Positions 34,076-41,849 of a stretch of 64,000 nt of DNA are shown here, piece after piece. The notes beneath the pieces are model-generated. The model did no database searches, was not told the DNA's origin, and saw only the letters and a program-made list of their open reading frames with translations. The position numbers and the translations under genes were made by a program. The stretch's first letter is position 1. Every line of letters starts with the position of its first letter. This DNA comes from Mollicutes bacterium Phil14. Its GTDB lineage: Bacteria > Bacillota_I > Bacilli_A > ML615J-28 > CAG-698. The stretch spans positions 57,410 to 121,409 of the forward strand of contig MSHB01000017.1 of NCBI GenBank assembly GCA_001940985.1, given 5' to 3'.

Positions 34076-34888
34076 ATGGAAATTTGGGACGTATATGATA
34101 AAGATTTAAAAAAAGCCGGTTTTGATATAGCAAGAGGGGAAAAAATTCCAACAGGGTATTACCACTTAGCATGTGATGTCGTTGTAAGACATAGTGACGG
34201 GACATATTTAGTTATGCAAAGGGATTATGAAAAAGATGTATATCCTGGGTTTTATGAAGTCAGTGCTGGTGGAAGTGCTTTAAAAGGCGAAGATAAATAT
34301 GATTGTGTAAAACGAGAATTAAAAGAAGAAACAGGAATAGTTGCTGAAGAGTTTACTGAAATTGGATTTGAGTTAAACGATGATAGACAATATATTTGTT
34401 ATGATTTTTTATGTGTGGTTGATTGTGATAAAGATAGTATAGTTTTTCAGAAAGGTGAAACTGTTTCTTACAAATGGCAAAATAAAGATGAGTTAATTGA
34501 ACTAAAAAAAACAGGAAAAATTGTTCCTTCATTTACTGGAAGAATGAGTAAATATTTTGAGGTTTTAAACGTTGGAAAAAAATTCAAGGTGACAGTGGAT
34601 AGAAAACTAGGTTCACGTCATCCAAAGCATAAAGAAATTATATATCCTATTAATTATGGTTATATTGAAGGACTAATTGGAAAAGATGGAGAATTTCAAG
34701 ATGCATATATTTTAGATGCTGATGTTCCACTTGATGAATATGAAGGTCTTTTAATTGGAGTAATTATTAGACTATATGATGAAGAAACTAAATGGATAAT
34801 AGCAAATAGAAGGGATTATACAGATCAAGAAATTAATGAAGCAATAGAATTTCAGGAAAAGTTTTTCCATTCAGTATTAGTGAGGTAA
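34076..34888 (+). CDS. Nudix hydrolase fused to an inorganic-pyrophosphatase-like domain
   Basis: A 270-residue fusion. Residues ~1-165 are a Nudix hydrolase with a complete Nudix box (G-SALKG-E-DKYDCVK-REL-K-EE-T-GI), preceded by HLACDVVVRHSDGTYLVMQRD, as in Idi/YfcD-like members. Residues ~170-270 (KFKVTVDRKLGSRHPKHKEI, YPINYGYIEGLIGKDGEFQDAYILD) resemble small inorganic-pyrophosphatase-like proteins of Clostridia, with the conserved NYGYI and DGE-QDxY core. The combination suggests hydrolysis of a nucleoside diphosphate derivative with removal of the product phosphate, but this is inference. It starts nine bases after the APH-like gene; the nuclease gene follows after two. Confidence 0.82.
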   Translation: MEIWDVYDKDLKKAGFDIARGEKIPTGYYHLACDVVVRHSDGTYLVMQRDYEKDVYPGFYEVSAGGSALKGEDKYDCVKRELKEETGIVAEEFTEIGFELNDDRQYICYDFLCVVDCDKDSIVFQKGETVSYKWQNKDELIELKKTGKIVPSFTGRMSKYFEVLNVGKKFKVTVDRKLGSRHPKHKEIIYPINYGYIEGLIGKDGEFQDAYILDADVPLDEYEGLLIGVIIRLYDEETKWIIANRRDYTDQEINEAIEFQEKFFHSVLVR

Positions 34889-34890
34889 CA

Positions 34891-35733
34891 ATGGATAGGA
34901 TATTGATAGTAGATGGTCATAATTTATTATTTCAAATGTTTTTTGGAATGCCCAATGTAATAATAAATAAAGATGGCAAAATGATTCAAGGAACATTAGG
35001 GTTTGTTGGGGCTCTTTTAAAAATTATAGATATGGTAACTCCTACTCATATATTAGTACTTTTTGATAGCGAAAAAAGAGAAGTAAGAAGTGATATATAT
35101 AGTAATTACAAAGCTAATCGCATAGACTTTAGTGAAGCGAAAGAGGAAGATAATCCATTCTCACAACTTAATGATATATATAAAGCTCTTGACTATTTAA
35201 AAATAAAACATACTGAAGTTGTTAAATACGAAGTTGATGATGTTATTGCAACATATTGCTTAAAGTATGGTGATTTTAATGAGATATTCATTTCCTCATT
35301 TGATTCAGATTTTTTTCAACTTATTAGTGAAAATGTAAAAGTGTTAAGATATAGAGGCAAAAACACAATTATTTGTGATGAAAATTATTTAAAAGAAAAA
35401 TATGAAATCACTCCTAATATGTATGTGGCATTTAAGTCATTAGTTGGTGATAGTGCGGATAATATTAAAGGAATTTGTAAAATCGGCCCGAAAACGGCTT
35501 CGAAATTATTAAACGAATATGAAAATTTGCAAAATTTGATTGCAAATATTGAAAAGATAGAGAAATTGCATATTAAAAATGCTCTAATAAATGGGCTAGA
35601 AGATTTGAAAAGAAACTACAAATTAGTAAAACTAACAGATGAAGCTCCAATTCCTTATGAAAAAGAACTATTAAAATATTCAAAAAGTTCTCTTAGAACT
35701 AATGACGTATTAATTGGAATAGGAGTGAAGTGA
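34891..35733 (+). CDS. 5'-3' exonuclease (FEN-like, stand-alone Pol I-type domain)
   Basis: A 280-residue nuclease homologous to the 5' nuclease domain of DNA polymerase I, comparable to YpcP or ExoIX/Xni. Acidic metal ligands are visible in LIVDGHNLLFQMF, LVLFDS, EVDDVIATY, SSFDSDFFQL, and the helix-hairpin-helix LVGDSADNIKGICKIGPKTASKLL. It removes RNA primers or flaps. No polymerase domain follows. It starts two bases after the Nudix fusion, so both are co-translated. Confidence 0.9.
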   Translation: MDRILIVDGHNLLFQMFFGMPNVIINKDGKMIQGTLGFVGALLKIIDMVTPTHILVLFDSEKREVRSDIYSNYKANRIDFSEAKEEDNPFSQLNDIYKALDYLKIKHTEVVKYEVDDVIATYCLKYGDFNEIFISSFDSDFFQLISENVKVLRYRGKNTIICDENYLKEKYEITPNMYVAFKSLVGDSADNIKGICKIGPKTASKLLNEYENLQNLIANIEKIEKLHIKNALINGLEDLKRNYKLVKLTDEAPIPYEKELLKYSKSSLRTNDVLIGIGVK

Positions 35734-35746
35734 GGATAAAATAGAT

Positions 35747-37513
35747 ATGGAAAAAACAAAAGAAATTATTCTAATAAATAATTTTAAAACAGATTATCAC
35801 ATATGCAGTGGAAAAGACAGTGATAGTTGTACTAGGTTTGCTGCAAAGCAATTGCAAAAGTACTTATATGAAAGTAGTGATTGCTGCATCCCAGTATTTT
35901 CTGATAAATGCCCAAGAAGAAGTAAAGAAATATTAGTTGGGCTTAATGTAAGAAATACTAAAAAAGATGCAAGATTAAATAGTGCTAGTAGTGAAGCTTA
36001 TGTGATTAAAATTGAAGATGGAGATATTATAATTCATGGTAACAGTCCTAGAGGAACATTATATGGCGTTTATAGGTTTTTAGAGGAAGTTGTTGGTTTT
36101 AGATGTTTTACTAGTGATTGCGAAAAGGTAGATAAACATAATAGTATTATTTTAAAAGATATTGATATTTTTCAAGATTTCACTTTTGAATATCGTGAGG
36201 TATATTTTACTGATGCTTTTAATGGCGATTTTGCTTCAAAGAATATGTTAAATAGTAATCTCGCTGATATATCTGCTGATAAAGGTGGTAAAACAAAATG
36301 GTTTAACTTTCATCATTCATTTTCTGATTTAATTAGTCCAGATGATTATTTTGATAGTCATCCAGAATATTTTTCTGAGATTGATGGTGTTAGACGTAAA
36401 GAACATACTGAATTATGCTTATCTAATGCTGATGTTTTTAAACTAGCACTAAAAAAAGTAGAAACTTGGATAAAGGAAAATCCTGATTGTAAAATATTCA
36501 GTGTTGCTCAAGATGAATGGATGGGGCATTTTATAAAAATGGCCTGTGAATGCGACAAGTGTAAAAAGATTGATGAAGAAAATGAAAGCCAAAGTGGTTC
36601 AGTAATAACTTTTGTTAATAAAATAGCTAAAGCAATTAGTGAAAAGTATCCAGATATTTTAATCCATACTTTTGCTTATCAATATTCAAGAAAACCTCCA
36701 AAGAATGTTAAGCCACTTGATAATGTGATAGTTAGACTTACAAATATCGAATGTTCATGGGGAAATTCGATTGAAGAAACAGCCAAAAGAGATAAAGAAG
36801 GCAATTGCGCAAAATTTTTAAATGATTTAATAGGCTGGAGTAAAATTACTAATCGTTTATATATTTGGGACTATTGTGTGAATTTTAGAAATTATTTGTT
36901 GCCTTTCCCTAATTTTAGAACAATGGAAAAAAATATTGAATTATATAGGAAAAGTAATATCAAAGGTGTTTTAATGCAAGGCAATTTCTCTTATGGCGGT
37001 GGTGGATATATGGATGAGATGAAAAGTTATGTTATCAGTCATTTGTTAAGAGATGACCATAGCGATGTAAAAACTTTAATAAAAGAGTTTTGTGATAACT
37101 ACTATGGTGAAGCTAGTCCATATATTCAAGAATATATTTATCTTTGGGAAGATGAAGTGAATGGTAAAGAGTTATGGTTATATGATGATGCTGATTCAAA
37201 TTTGTTCAATTCTTCTAACATTGAAAAAGCTAGTAAACTTATTAATAAAGCATTAACTTATAAAACTGAGAAAACTCAAAAAAGAATAGAAAAAGTTGCA
37301 TTAGGCCTAGAGTATTTGAAATTAGTTAGACTTCCTTTAGACTATGAAAGAAGAAATGAAAAAATCGAAGAATTTTATGAAAAGGTAAGAAGTCAAAGAA
37401 TAACAGAATTATTTGAAAGAACTGCCTTAGAGTATTCAATTGATATAATGAAAAAGAGTAGATATTGTAAAGAAAGAAACAATTGGTATTCGCTTTACTA
37501 TATTATGCGATAA
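35747..37513 (+). CDS. DUF4838 domain protein (glycoside-hydrolase-like)
   Basis: A 588-residue protein of the DUF4838 family. The N-terminal 110 residues (CTRFAAKQLQKYLYES ... SEAYVIKIEDGDIIIHGNSPRGTLYGVYRFLEEVVG) resemble the alpha-glucuronidase/GH20 N-terminal beta domain. The rest contains a TIM-barrel-like part (FNFHHSFSDLISPDDYFDSHPEYFSEIDG, SVAQDEWMGHFIKMACECDKCKKI with a CxCxxC metal-like cluster, LRLTNIECSW-like region, YIWDYCVNF). Members are often secreted carbohydrate-active proteins, but here no signal peptide is seen, so the protein is cytoplasmic. The catalytic residues are not established. It is separated from the nuclease gene by 13 bases. Confidence 0.82.
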   Translation: MEKTKEIILINNFKTDYHICSGKDSDSCTRFAAKQLQKYLYESSDCCIPVFSDKCPRRSKEILVGLNVRNTKKDARLNSASSEAYVIKIEDGDIIIHGNSPRGTLYGVYRFLEEVVGFRCFTSDCEKVDKHNSIILKDIDIFQDFTFEYREVYFTDAFNGDFASKNMLNSNLADISADKGGKTKWFNFHHSFSDLISPDDYFDSHPEYFSEIDGVRRKEHTELCLSNADVFKLALKKVETWIKENPDCKIFSVAQDEWMGHFIKMACECDKCKKIDEENESQSGSVITFVNKIAKAISEKYPDILIHTFAYQYSRKPPKNVKPLDNVIVRLTNIECSWGNSIEETAKRDKEGNCAKFLNDLIGWSKITNRLYIWDYCVNFRNYLLPFPNFRTMEKNIELYRKSNIKGVLMQGNFSYGGGGYMDEMKSYVISHLLRDDHSDVKTLIKEFCDNYYGEASPYIQEYIYLWEDEVNGKELWLYDDADSNLFNSSNIEKASKLINKALTYKTEKTQKRIEKVALGLEYLKLVRLPLDYERRNEKIEEFYEKVRSQRITELFERTALEYSIDIMKKSRYCKERNNWYSLYYIMR

Positions 37514-37568
37514 ATCTTGCTATATCATTAAAAAAATGATATAATAATTCTATTAAGGGAGGAAAAAT

Positions 37569-38369
37569 ATGACAAATTCAGAAATTAAAATGGAAGCAAA
37601 AGAACTTGTTAGAGGAAATCGTGGAGTTTTTATTCTTGGACTTTTAATAATAGGAGCGTTGAGCTCATTAAGCACATTACCATATATTGGTTATGTTGGT
37701 TCAATTATAGATTTAATTCTTAGCGGACCACTTATGCTTGGAATGGCTAGCGTTGCTTTAGTAGTAGCGACTGGAGGTAAAGCAAAAGCTGAAGAACTAT
37801 TTTCTGGTTTTAAAAACTTTGTGACAGCATTTGTTGCTGGTTTATTACAAAGCATTTATTTAGCTTTGTGGGCACTACTAATAATTCCTATTTTTATTAA
37901 ACCTTTCTCATATGCACTTACTTTCTATATTTTGAGAGATAATCCTGAAATGAGTGGTAATGAGGCAATCACAAGAAGCCGTGAAATGATGGACGGAAAT
38001 AAATGGAAATTATTCTGCTTACATTTTAGCTTTATTGGTTGGTATTTATTAGGAATTCTTACTCTAGGAATTTTATACTTCTGGTTGATGCCATATGTAA
38101 AAACTGCTGAAGCTAGATTCTACTTAGATGTTAAAGAAAGATATGAAGAATATTATGGCGAAGAAAAAGTAGAAAAAAGCAATAAATGCCCTATTTGTGG
38201 AACTGTAAATGAAGCAGGAAACAAATATTGTGAAAAATGTGGTGAAGAATTAGGAGCTAAAGAAGAAGTTGTTGCTGAAAAGACAACTATTACATGTCCT
38301 ACTTGCGGAACAGAAAACGAAGCTGAGAGTAAGTATTGTTCACATTGTGGTGAAGAATTGAAAAAATAA
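37569..38369 (+). CDS. DUF975-like membrane protein with two C-terminal zinc ribbons
   Basis: A 266-residue protein. Residues ~20-190 hold four to five membrane helices with the DUF975-type motif NPEMSGNEAITRSREMMDGNKWKLFCLHFSFIGWYLL. Two zinc ribbons follow in tandem: CPICGTVNEAGNKYCEKCGEE (~residue 207) and CPTCGTENEAESKYCSHCGEE (~residue 242), each with two CxxC. The ribbons face the cytoplasm if the family's topology holds. A TGATATAAT -10 (37537-37545) overlaps an inverted repeat TATATCATT / AATGATATA, which may be an operator. A strong terminator follows. Confidence 0.85.
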   Translation: MTNSEIKMEAKELVRGNRGVFILGLLIIGALSSLSTLPYIGYVGSIIDLILSGPLMLGMASVALVVATGGKAKAEELFSGFKNFVTAFVAGLLQSIYLALWALLIIPIFIKPFSYALTFYILRDNPEMSGNEAITRSREMMDGNKWKLFCLHFSFIGWYLLGILTLGILYFWLMPYVKTAEARFYLDVKERYEEYYGEEKVEKSNKCPICGTVNEAGNKYCEKCGEELGAKEEVVAEKTTITCPTCGTENEAESKYCSHCGEELKK

Positions 38370-38371
38370 CA

Positions 38372-38406
38372 TTTAAATGCAGATGTAAATTCATCTGCAT
38401 TTTTTA
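38372..38406 (+). terminator. intrinsic terminator after the DUF975-like gene
   Basis: Perfect 11-bp stem AAATGCAGATG / CATCTGCATTT, loop TAAATT, followed by T-run. Confidence 0.9.
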
Positions 38407-38489
38407 AATAATTACAAAAGCCAAAAAAAAATAAAAAAAATATTGCTAAATGATTTTAAAAGTGGTATAATAATTAAGCGTTAGGAAAT

Positions 38490-38565
38490 GGTCTCATGGT
38501 GTAGTGGTTAACATGTCAGTCTGTCACACTGAAGATCGCGGGTTCAAGTCCCGTTGAGACCGCCA
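38490..38565 (+). tRNA. tRNA-Asp (GUC)
   Basis: A 76-nt tRNA. The acceptor stem GGTCTCA pairs with TGAGACC, the anticodon loop CTGTCAC gives GUC, and CCA is encoded. TGGTATAAT (38463-38471) upstream is its extended -10. Confidence 0.97.
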
Positions 38566-38584
38566 TTTAAAATTATTATTATTT

Positions 38585-38661
<77 letters not shown>

Positions 38662-38685
38662 TTTTTGTAAAAAAGCAAAAATAAC

Positions 38686-38714
38686 TTGACAATTATGTTC
38701 ATATGTAATATAAT
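38686..38714 (+). promoter_or_regulatory. promoter of tRNA-Pro/Gly
   Basis: TTGACA (38686-38691), 17-bp spacer, TATAAT (38709-38714). Confidence 0.85.
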
Positions 38715-38733
38715 GTATGAGCGTTAAAATGAA

Positions 38734-38810
38734 CGGGATTTAGCTCAGTTTGGTAGAGCACTTGGTTTGGGACCAAGGGGTCACAGGTTCGAATCCTGCA
38801 ATCCCGACCA
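38734..38810 (+). tRNA. tRNA-Pro (UGG)
   Basis: A 77-nt tRNA. The acceptor stem CGGGATT pairs with AATCCCG, the anticodon loop TTTGGGA gives UGG, and CCA is encoded. Confidence 0.97.
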
Positions 38811-38817
38811 TTTATAT

Positions 38818-38891
38818 GCAGGTATAGTTTAATGGTAGAACTACAGCCTTCCAAGCTGTTCGTGCGAGTTCGATTCTCGTTACCTGCTCCA
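38818..38891 (+). tRNA. tRNA-Gly (UCC)
   Basis: A 74-nt tRNA. The acceptor stem GCAGGTA pairs with TACCTGC, the anticodon loop CTTCCAA gives UCC, and CCA is encoded. A decayed island follows its 3' end. Confidence 0.97.
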
Positions 38892-38904
38892 TAAGAAAAG
38901 CAAT

Positions 38905-38935
38905 GGTTTGATACGAAAAGTGTCAGACCTTTTTT
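38905..38935 (+). terminator. intrinsic terminator of the tRNA operon
   Basis: 10-bp stem GGTTTGATAC / GTGTCAGACC with two G-T wobbles, loop GAAAA, followed by six T. Confidence 0.85.
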
Positions 38936-38979
38936 CTTTGCAGAAAGGGAATTTTACCCTATCTGCCAAGTTATAAGTT

Positions 38980-39022
38980 AGCCTTGTAGAGATGCAAATA
39001 GGTGTTTTTGCAGGGCTTTTTT
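38980..39022 (+). terminator. second terminator downstream of the tRNA operon
   Basis: AGCCTTGTA (38980-38988) pairs with TGCAGGGCT (39009-39017), followed by a T-run. A smaller hairpin GCAGA-AAGGG / CCCT-A-TCTGC (38940-38965) precedes it. No promoter or ORF for this unit was recognised. Confidence 0.6.
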
Positions 39023-39040
39023 ATTTTTGGGATATAACTA

Positions 39041-39111
39041 CGGAACGATAGATATCACTACGGAACGAAAGCCTTATCAACGGAACGAAAGGTAGTACTG
39101 CGGAACGAAAG
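39041..39111 (+). repeat. iteron-like array, 4 x 20 bp with core CGGAACGAAAG
   Basis: The 11-base core CGGAACGAWAG begins at 39041, 39061, 39081 and 39101, that is, with an exact 20-base period: two turns of the helix, so all copies face the same side. The linkers differ apart from a partial ACTA/TATC pattern before the first copies. The first core has T in place of A at one position. It lies between the tRNA-Gly terminators and the XRE gene. An exact 20-bp period is typical of plasmid iterons and regulator-binding arrays; which applies here is unknown. Confidence 0.88.
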
Positions 39112-39241
39112 GTATGTTGGTAAAAATTATTTGAGAAAAATATGGAAATATTGTGGATTAATATTGTCGAATAATAGACAATTTGAGAAAAAAGTGATAT
39201 AATTTAGATAAGTTTTTGATGTTCCTATAGGAGGTCAATTT

Positions 39242-39433
39242 ATGGATTACAAAGTAATGATTAAAAAACTAAGGAATAAAATGCTTTTAACACAGTCAGA
39301 ATTTGCAAAAGAATTAGGTGTTTCTATCGCTTCCGTAGCAAGATGGGAAACTGGTGAAAACGAGCCAACTATGAAAGTTAAAAGAAAATTAGCACTATTA
39401 TTCAAAAAATACGGAATAGAGGTAGATGATTGA
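39242..39433 (+). CDS. small XRE-family HTH regulator
   Basis: A 63-residue protein that is little more than a Cro/C1-type HTH (residues ~7-55: IKKLRNKMLLTQSEFAKELGVSIASVARWETGENEPTMKVKRKLALL). AGGAGGT precedes ATG 39242, and a TGATATAAT -10 lies at 39195-39203. Its stop TGA overlaps the start of the membrane-protein gene by one base (TGATG). Small XRE regulators of this kind often sit in front of restriction-modification genes, and a fragment of hsdM lies just downstream. The iteron-like array 130 bases upstream may hold its binding sites. Confidence 0.88.
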   Translation: MDYKVMIKKLRNKMLLTQSEFAKELGVSIASVARWETGENEPTMKVKRKLALLFKKYGIEVDD

Positions 39434-40266
39434 TGGAAATTGCTAATTTAATAATATCAATTCTTTCTTTGGCAGCGACCATAGCTATTTCCTTTGTTAT
39501 CTATTTTTTGGAAAGGCACAACCAAAAAATCACCAAAGAAAAAGAAATCAAGGAAACCGCCAAGAGATTCATCATTGATAACGCTGATGAAATCGATTAT
39601 TTGACTTGGGCAACTATAGCAGTAGGTTTCTTCCCTCAAAATAAACATCTCAGAAGAATATATAATGCTTTTTCTTATTTAGATGACGAAACAAAGAAAG
39701 AGGTTCTTAGACAAAGAAAACTTGATTGCGATTTGATTGAGGATGATTCATGGCTTCAAGACAAGATTTCCTTAATTGTTGAAGCAATTCATAAGCTAGA
39801 GTTAGGGGGCGATTTTCTTTATGATGGAGGCAAATATTTAACAAGATCATATGATTATAAGAAACAAAAAGTCGATGAATTGGAGCATTTGAAATATACC
39901 AAAGATAGTTATGACGATGTTTTCAATCTAGGAAGAATGTTTTTGGAACATAAAGGAAAGCTTACATATACTCAGTATTTGGAAGATTATCTTTATTGCA
40001 AATATGATAAGCCTGAGCTGATGCCTAAAGACAAAGAAATCATTCTCCCTAACGACTATTTGATTGAAGAGGAACAGTTGAGGGGATGCCACGAGGATTA
40101 CCTTTGCTTCTGGATGATGGTGATGGCTGATGAAGTTATGTGCTATGCCATTAGGTATTTACATTGGAAAGAAAAAGAGCATTCAACAACGGATGCATTT
40201 GCTGAAACATACGAAGACAAATACTTTTCTGTATTGTATGAATTATATTATTTAACGAAAGAATAG
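39433..40266 (+). CDS. uncharacterised single-helix membrane protein of the relic island
   Basis: A 277-residue protein with one N-terminal membrane helix (residues ~4-27), followed by a basic stretch and a ~240-residue cytoplasmic domain rich in Tyr, Asp, Lys and Trp, without a motif I recognise. Conserved-looking pieces are IDYLTWATIAVGFFPQNKHLRRIYNAFS and HEDYLCFWMMVMADEVMCYAIRYL. It overlaps the XRE stop by one base, and a TTG three bases upstream (39430) is the ORF-track start; ATG 39433 fits the RBS GAGG better. hsdM begins 11 bases later, so it probably belonged to a type I restriction-modification operon. Unknown function. Confidence 0.7.
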   Translation: MEIANLIISILSLAATIAISFVIYFLERHNQKITKEKEIKETAKRFIIDNADEIDYLTWATIAVGFFPQNKHLRRIYNAFSYLDDETKKEVLRQRKLDCDLIEDDSWLQDKISLIVEAIHKLELGGDFLYDGGKYLTRSYDYKKQKVDELEHLKYTKDSYDDVFNLGRMFLEHKGKLTYTQYLEDYLYCKYDKPELMPKDKEIILPNDYLIEEEQLRGCHEDYLCFWMMVMADEVMCYAIRYLHWKEKEHSTTDAFAETYEDKYFSVLYELYYLTKE

Positions 40267-40277
40267 AGGATAAAACT

Positions 40278-40484
40278 ATGACTGATATTAGAGAAAAAAT
40301 AGATATGCTTTGGGATGAAGACCCCGTTGATGTTGCTGCAGAAGCCAATTTCATTTGGAGCATCGCAAATAAATTAAGAGGAACATACATGCCAGACAAA
40401 TATGGTGATGTAATTATTCCTATGACAATTCTTAGGAGGTTTGAATGTGCTCTTTCTTTTAACGAGCAAAAGGCACGACGCTAA
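40278..40484 (+). pseudogene. hsdM: type I restriction-modification methyltransferase HsdM, N-terminal fragment
   Basis: Only the first ~58 residues of the helical N-terminal domain of HsdM remain (ANFIWSIANKLRGTYMPDKYGDVIIPMTILRRFECAL), then the frame runs into unrelated residues and stops. Full HsdM has about 500 residues, including the NPPF methyltransferase domain, none of which is here; hsdS and hsdR are also missing. The break is abrupt after FECAL, at about 40455, which suggests a deletion, not gradual decay. AGAGGAT precedes its ATG, and the upstream genes appear intact. Confidence 0.85.
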
Positions 40485-40618
40485 ACTCGGGCACCCCATA
40501 ACATTGAGTCGCTTGGAAGAATTCTAGTCTATACTAAAATTTGTCGAGTGGAAAATTTTAAAGAAGCACAACCAAAAGAGACTTTTTAGAAGAGACTGTT
40601 TTGAACTATATCATATAA

Positions 40619-40813
40619 ATAAATGCAGATTGCTTATTTAGAAAAAGTGGAGAGTGTTTTGAAAAATTATGTGAGATGTTCATAAAATATTTATTAGATG
40701 AAAAAAATGATATAAAAGTTTCTAGAGATATTTTGCTTAATATTGTTGATCTTGAGTATCATGCCTATGAATTAATAAACAAAGGAATAAAAGAGATATA
40801 TAAAACTGGTTAA
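40619..40813 (+). pseudogene. short open reading frame remnant after truncated hsdM
   Basis: The gap 40485-40828 has no whole gene. An open frame from 40619 (first ATG 40676, 45 residues) ends at 40813 and reads MFIKYLLDEKNDIKVSRDI and ILLNIVDLEYHAYELINKG, which look protein-like, but there is no RBS or recognisable family. Upstream, 40485-40580 also reads protein-like in the hsdM frame (GRILVYTKICRVENF) until a stop. This looks like the tail of a second lost gene. Confidence 0.35.
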
Positions 40814-40828
40814 AAAAAGGAGTATAAA

Positions 40829-41125
40829 ATGACAAGTACAATAGTTTATAAAGACTTTGTTTTGGAACAATTAAATTTATTAGACAATATCACTTTTAAA
40901 AAAATGATGGGAGAATATCTATTATATTATAATGGAATATTGTTTGGTGGAGTATATGATAATAGATTGCTTGTTAAAAAGGTAGAAAGTAATGGAAAAT
41001 ATAATATGGAAGAATCTATTCCTTATGAAGGTGGTAGACCTATGTATCTAGTAGAAGAATTAGATAATAAAGAAGTATTAAAAAATATTGTGGTAGATAC
41101 TTGTAAGGTTTTATTAATAAAATGA
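40829..41125 (+). CDS. TfoX/Sxy N-terminal domain protein
   Basis: A 98-residue protein matching the TfoX N-terminal domain: ITFKKMMGEYLLYYNGILFGGVYDNRLLVK is the KxMFGxxxxYxxGxxFGxxxxxxLxLK pattern. Sxy/TfoX regulates competence in Gammaproteobacteria, but small single-domain relatives in Firmicutes have no established role. The RBS AAGGAG precedes ATG 40829. It lies just outside the relic island and ends 46 bases before a minus-strand gene, with one bidirectional terminator between them. Confidence 0.82.
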   Translation: MTSTIVYKDFVLEQLNLLDNITFKKMMGEYLLYYNGILFGGVYDNRLLVKKVESNGKYNMEESIPYEGGRPMYLVEELDNKEVLKNIVVDTCKVLLIK

Positions 41126-41127
41126 AT

Positions 41128-41166
41128 AAAAAAAGCGTCTAATCTTTTTGACTAGACGCTTTTTTT
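41128..41166. terminator. bidirectional terminator between tfoX-like and cytidylate-kinase-like genes
   Basis: TAGACGC pairs with GCGTCTA in a 7-bp stem extended by A7/T7 runs on both sides, so it works in either direction for the convergent genes. Confidence 0.9.
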
Positions 41167-41171
41167 AAGTA

Positions 41172-41786
41172 TTATTTAAAAATATCTTGTAAATAATCAT
41201 AAATAGCTTCGGCTACTTTTTTAATATCAGCATTTGATGTGTTTACAAGTAAATCGTAGTTTTCTTTTGAACCCCATTTTTGATCACTGAAAAATTCATA
41301 GTATTTTGCTCGGTTACGATCGATTTCTGTTATCTTTTTCTTTATTTGTGATTCTGTTAAATTTTCACCTTCTGTTTTTCTTTCTATACAGCGTTTAATT
41401 TTGCTTTCTGCATCTGCATAAACAAAAATGCGGAATGGATTTGAATCTTGCAAAATATAATCTGCACAACGGCCAACGATAATACAATCTGATTTTTCAG
41501 CTAACTCTTTTAAAAGTTTGTGTTGCTCAGAATAAATTGTAATACATTGTTGGAAAACAGGATTAGGAACTGAATAAAAAGTATGTCTAATGTGAATAGG
41601 GAACGATGCTGTAGGGTTGCTTTCTGTAATTTGTCGTACGTATTCCTCTGACATCTTTGTCCTTTTTGCGATTTCTGTGATGATTTCTTGATCATAATAG
41701 GCAATATGTAGTTTTTCTGAAAGACGTCTACCAAGTTCACGTCCACCACTTCCAAATTCTCGCCCGATAGTAATGATTCGTTTCAT
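41172..41786 (-). CDS. cytidylate kinase-like family protein
   Basis: A 204-residue P-loop protein of the cytidylate-kinase-like group (common in Firmicutes, distinct from Cmk itself). The N-terminal ITIGREFGSGGRELGRRLSEKL is the P-loop, then CIIVGRCADYIL and FVYADAESKIKRCIERKTEGENLTESQIKKKITEIDRNRAKYYEFFS, which is the family's lid region with an Arg-rich helix. The substrate is not known; nucleotide phosphorylation is likely. AGGAGAAA lies before the ATG at 41786 on the minus strand. Confidence 0.88.
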   Translation of the reverse strand: MKRIITIGREFGSGGRELGRRLSEKLHIAYYDQEIITEIAKRTKMSEEYVRQITESNPTASFPIHIRHTFYSVPNPVFQQCITIYSEQHKLLKELAEKSDCIIVGRCADYILQDSNPFRIFVYADAESKIKRCIERKTEGENLTESQIKKKITEIDRNRAKYYEFFSDQKWGSKENYDLLVNTSNADIKKVAEAIYDYLQDIFK

Positions 41787-41849
41787 AATTTTCTCCTTTC
41801 TATATATAAATTAATTATAGCCAAAATATGTGAAGTTACGTTTAACTAG

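Noticed and set aside
37521-37543. Inverted repeat TATATCATT / AATGATATA over the -10 box of the DUF975-like gene
   Set aside because: It is made only of A/T-rich -10-like sequence, and no regulator is nearby, so I mention it but do not claim an operator.
39041-39111. CRISPR array
   Set aside because: The 11-bp core with 9-bp linkers is far too short for repeats and spacers, and no cas genes are present.
40829-41125. Competence regulator Sxy/TfoX
   Set aside because: Only the N-terminal domain is present, and no competence genes are nearby, so the competence role is not claimed.
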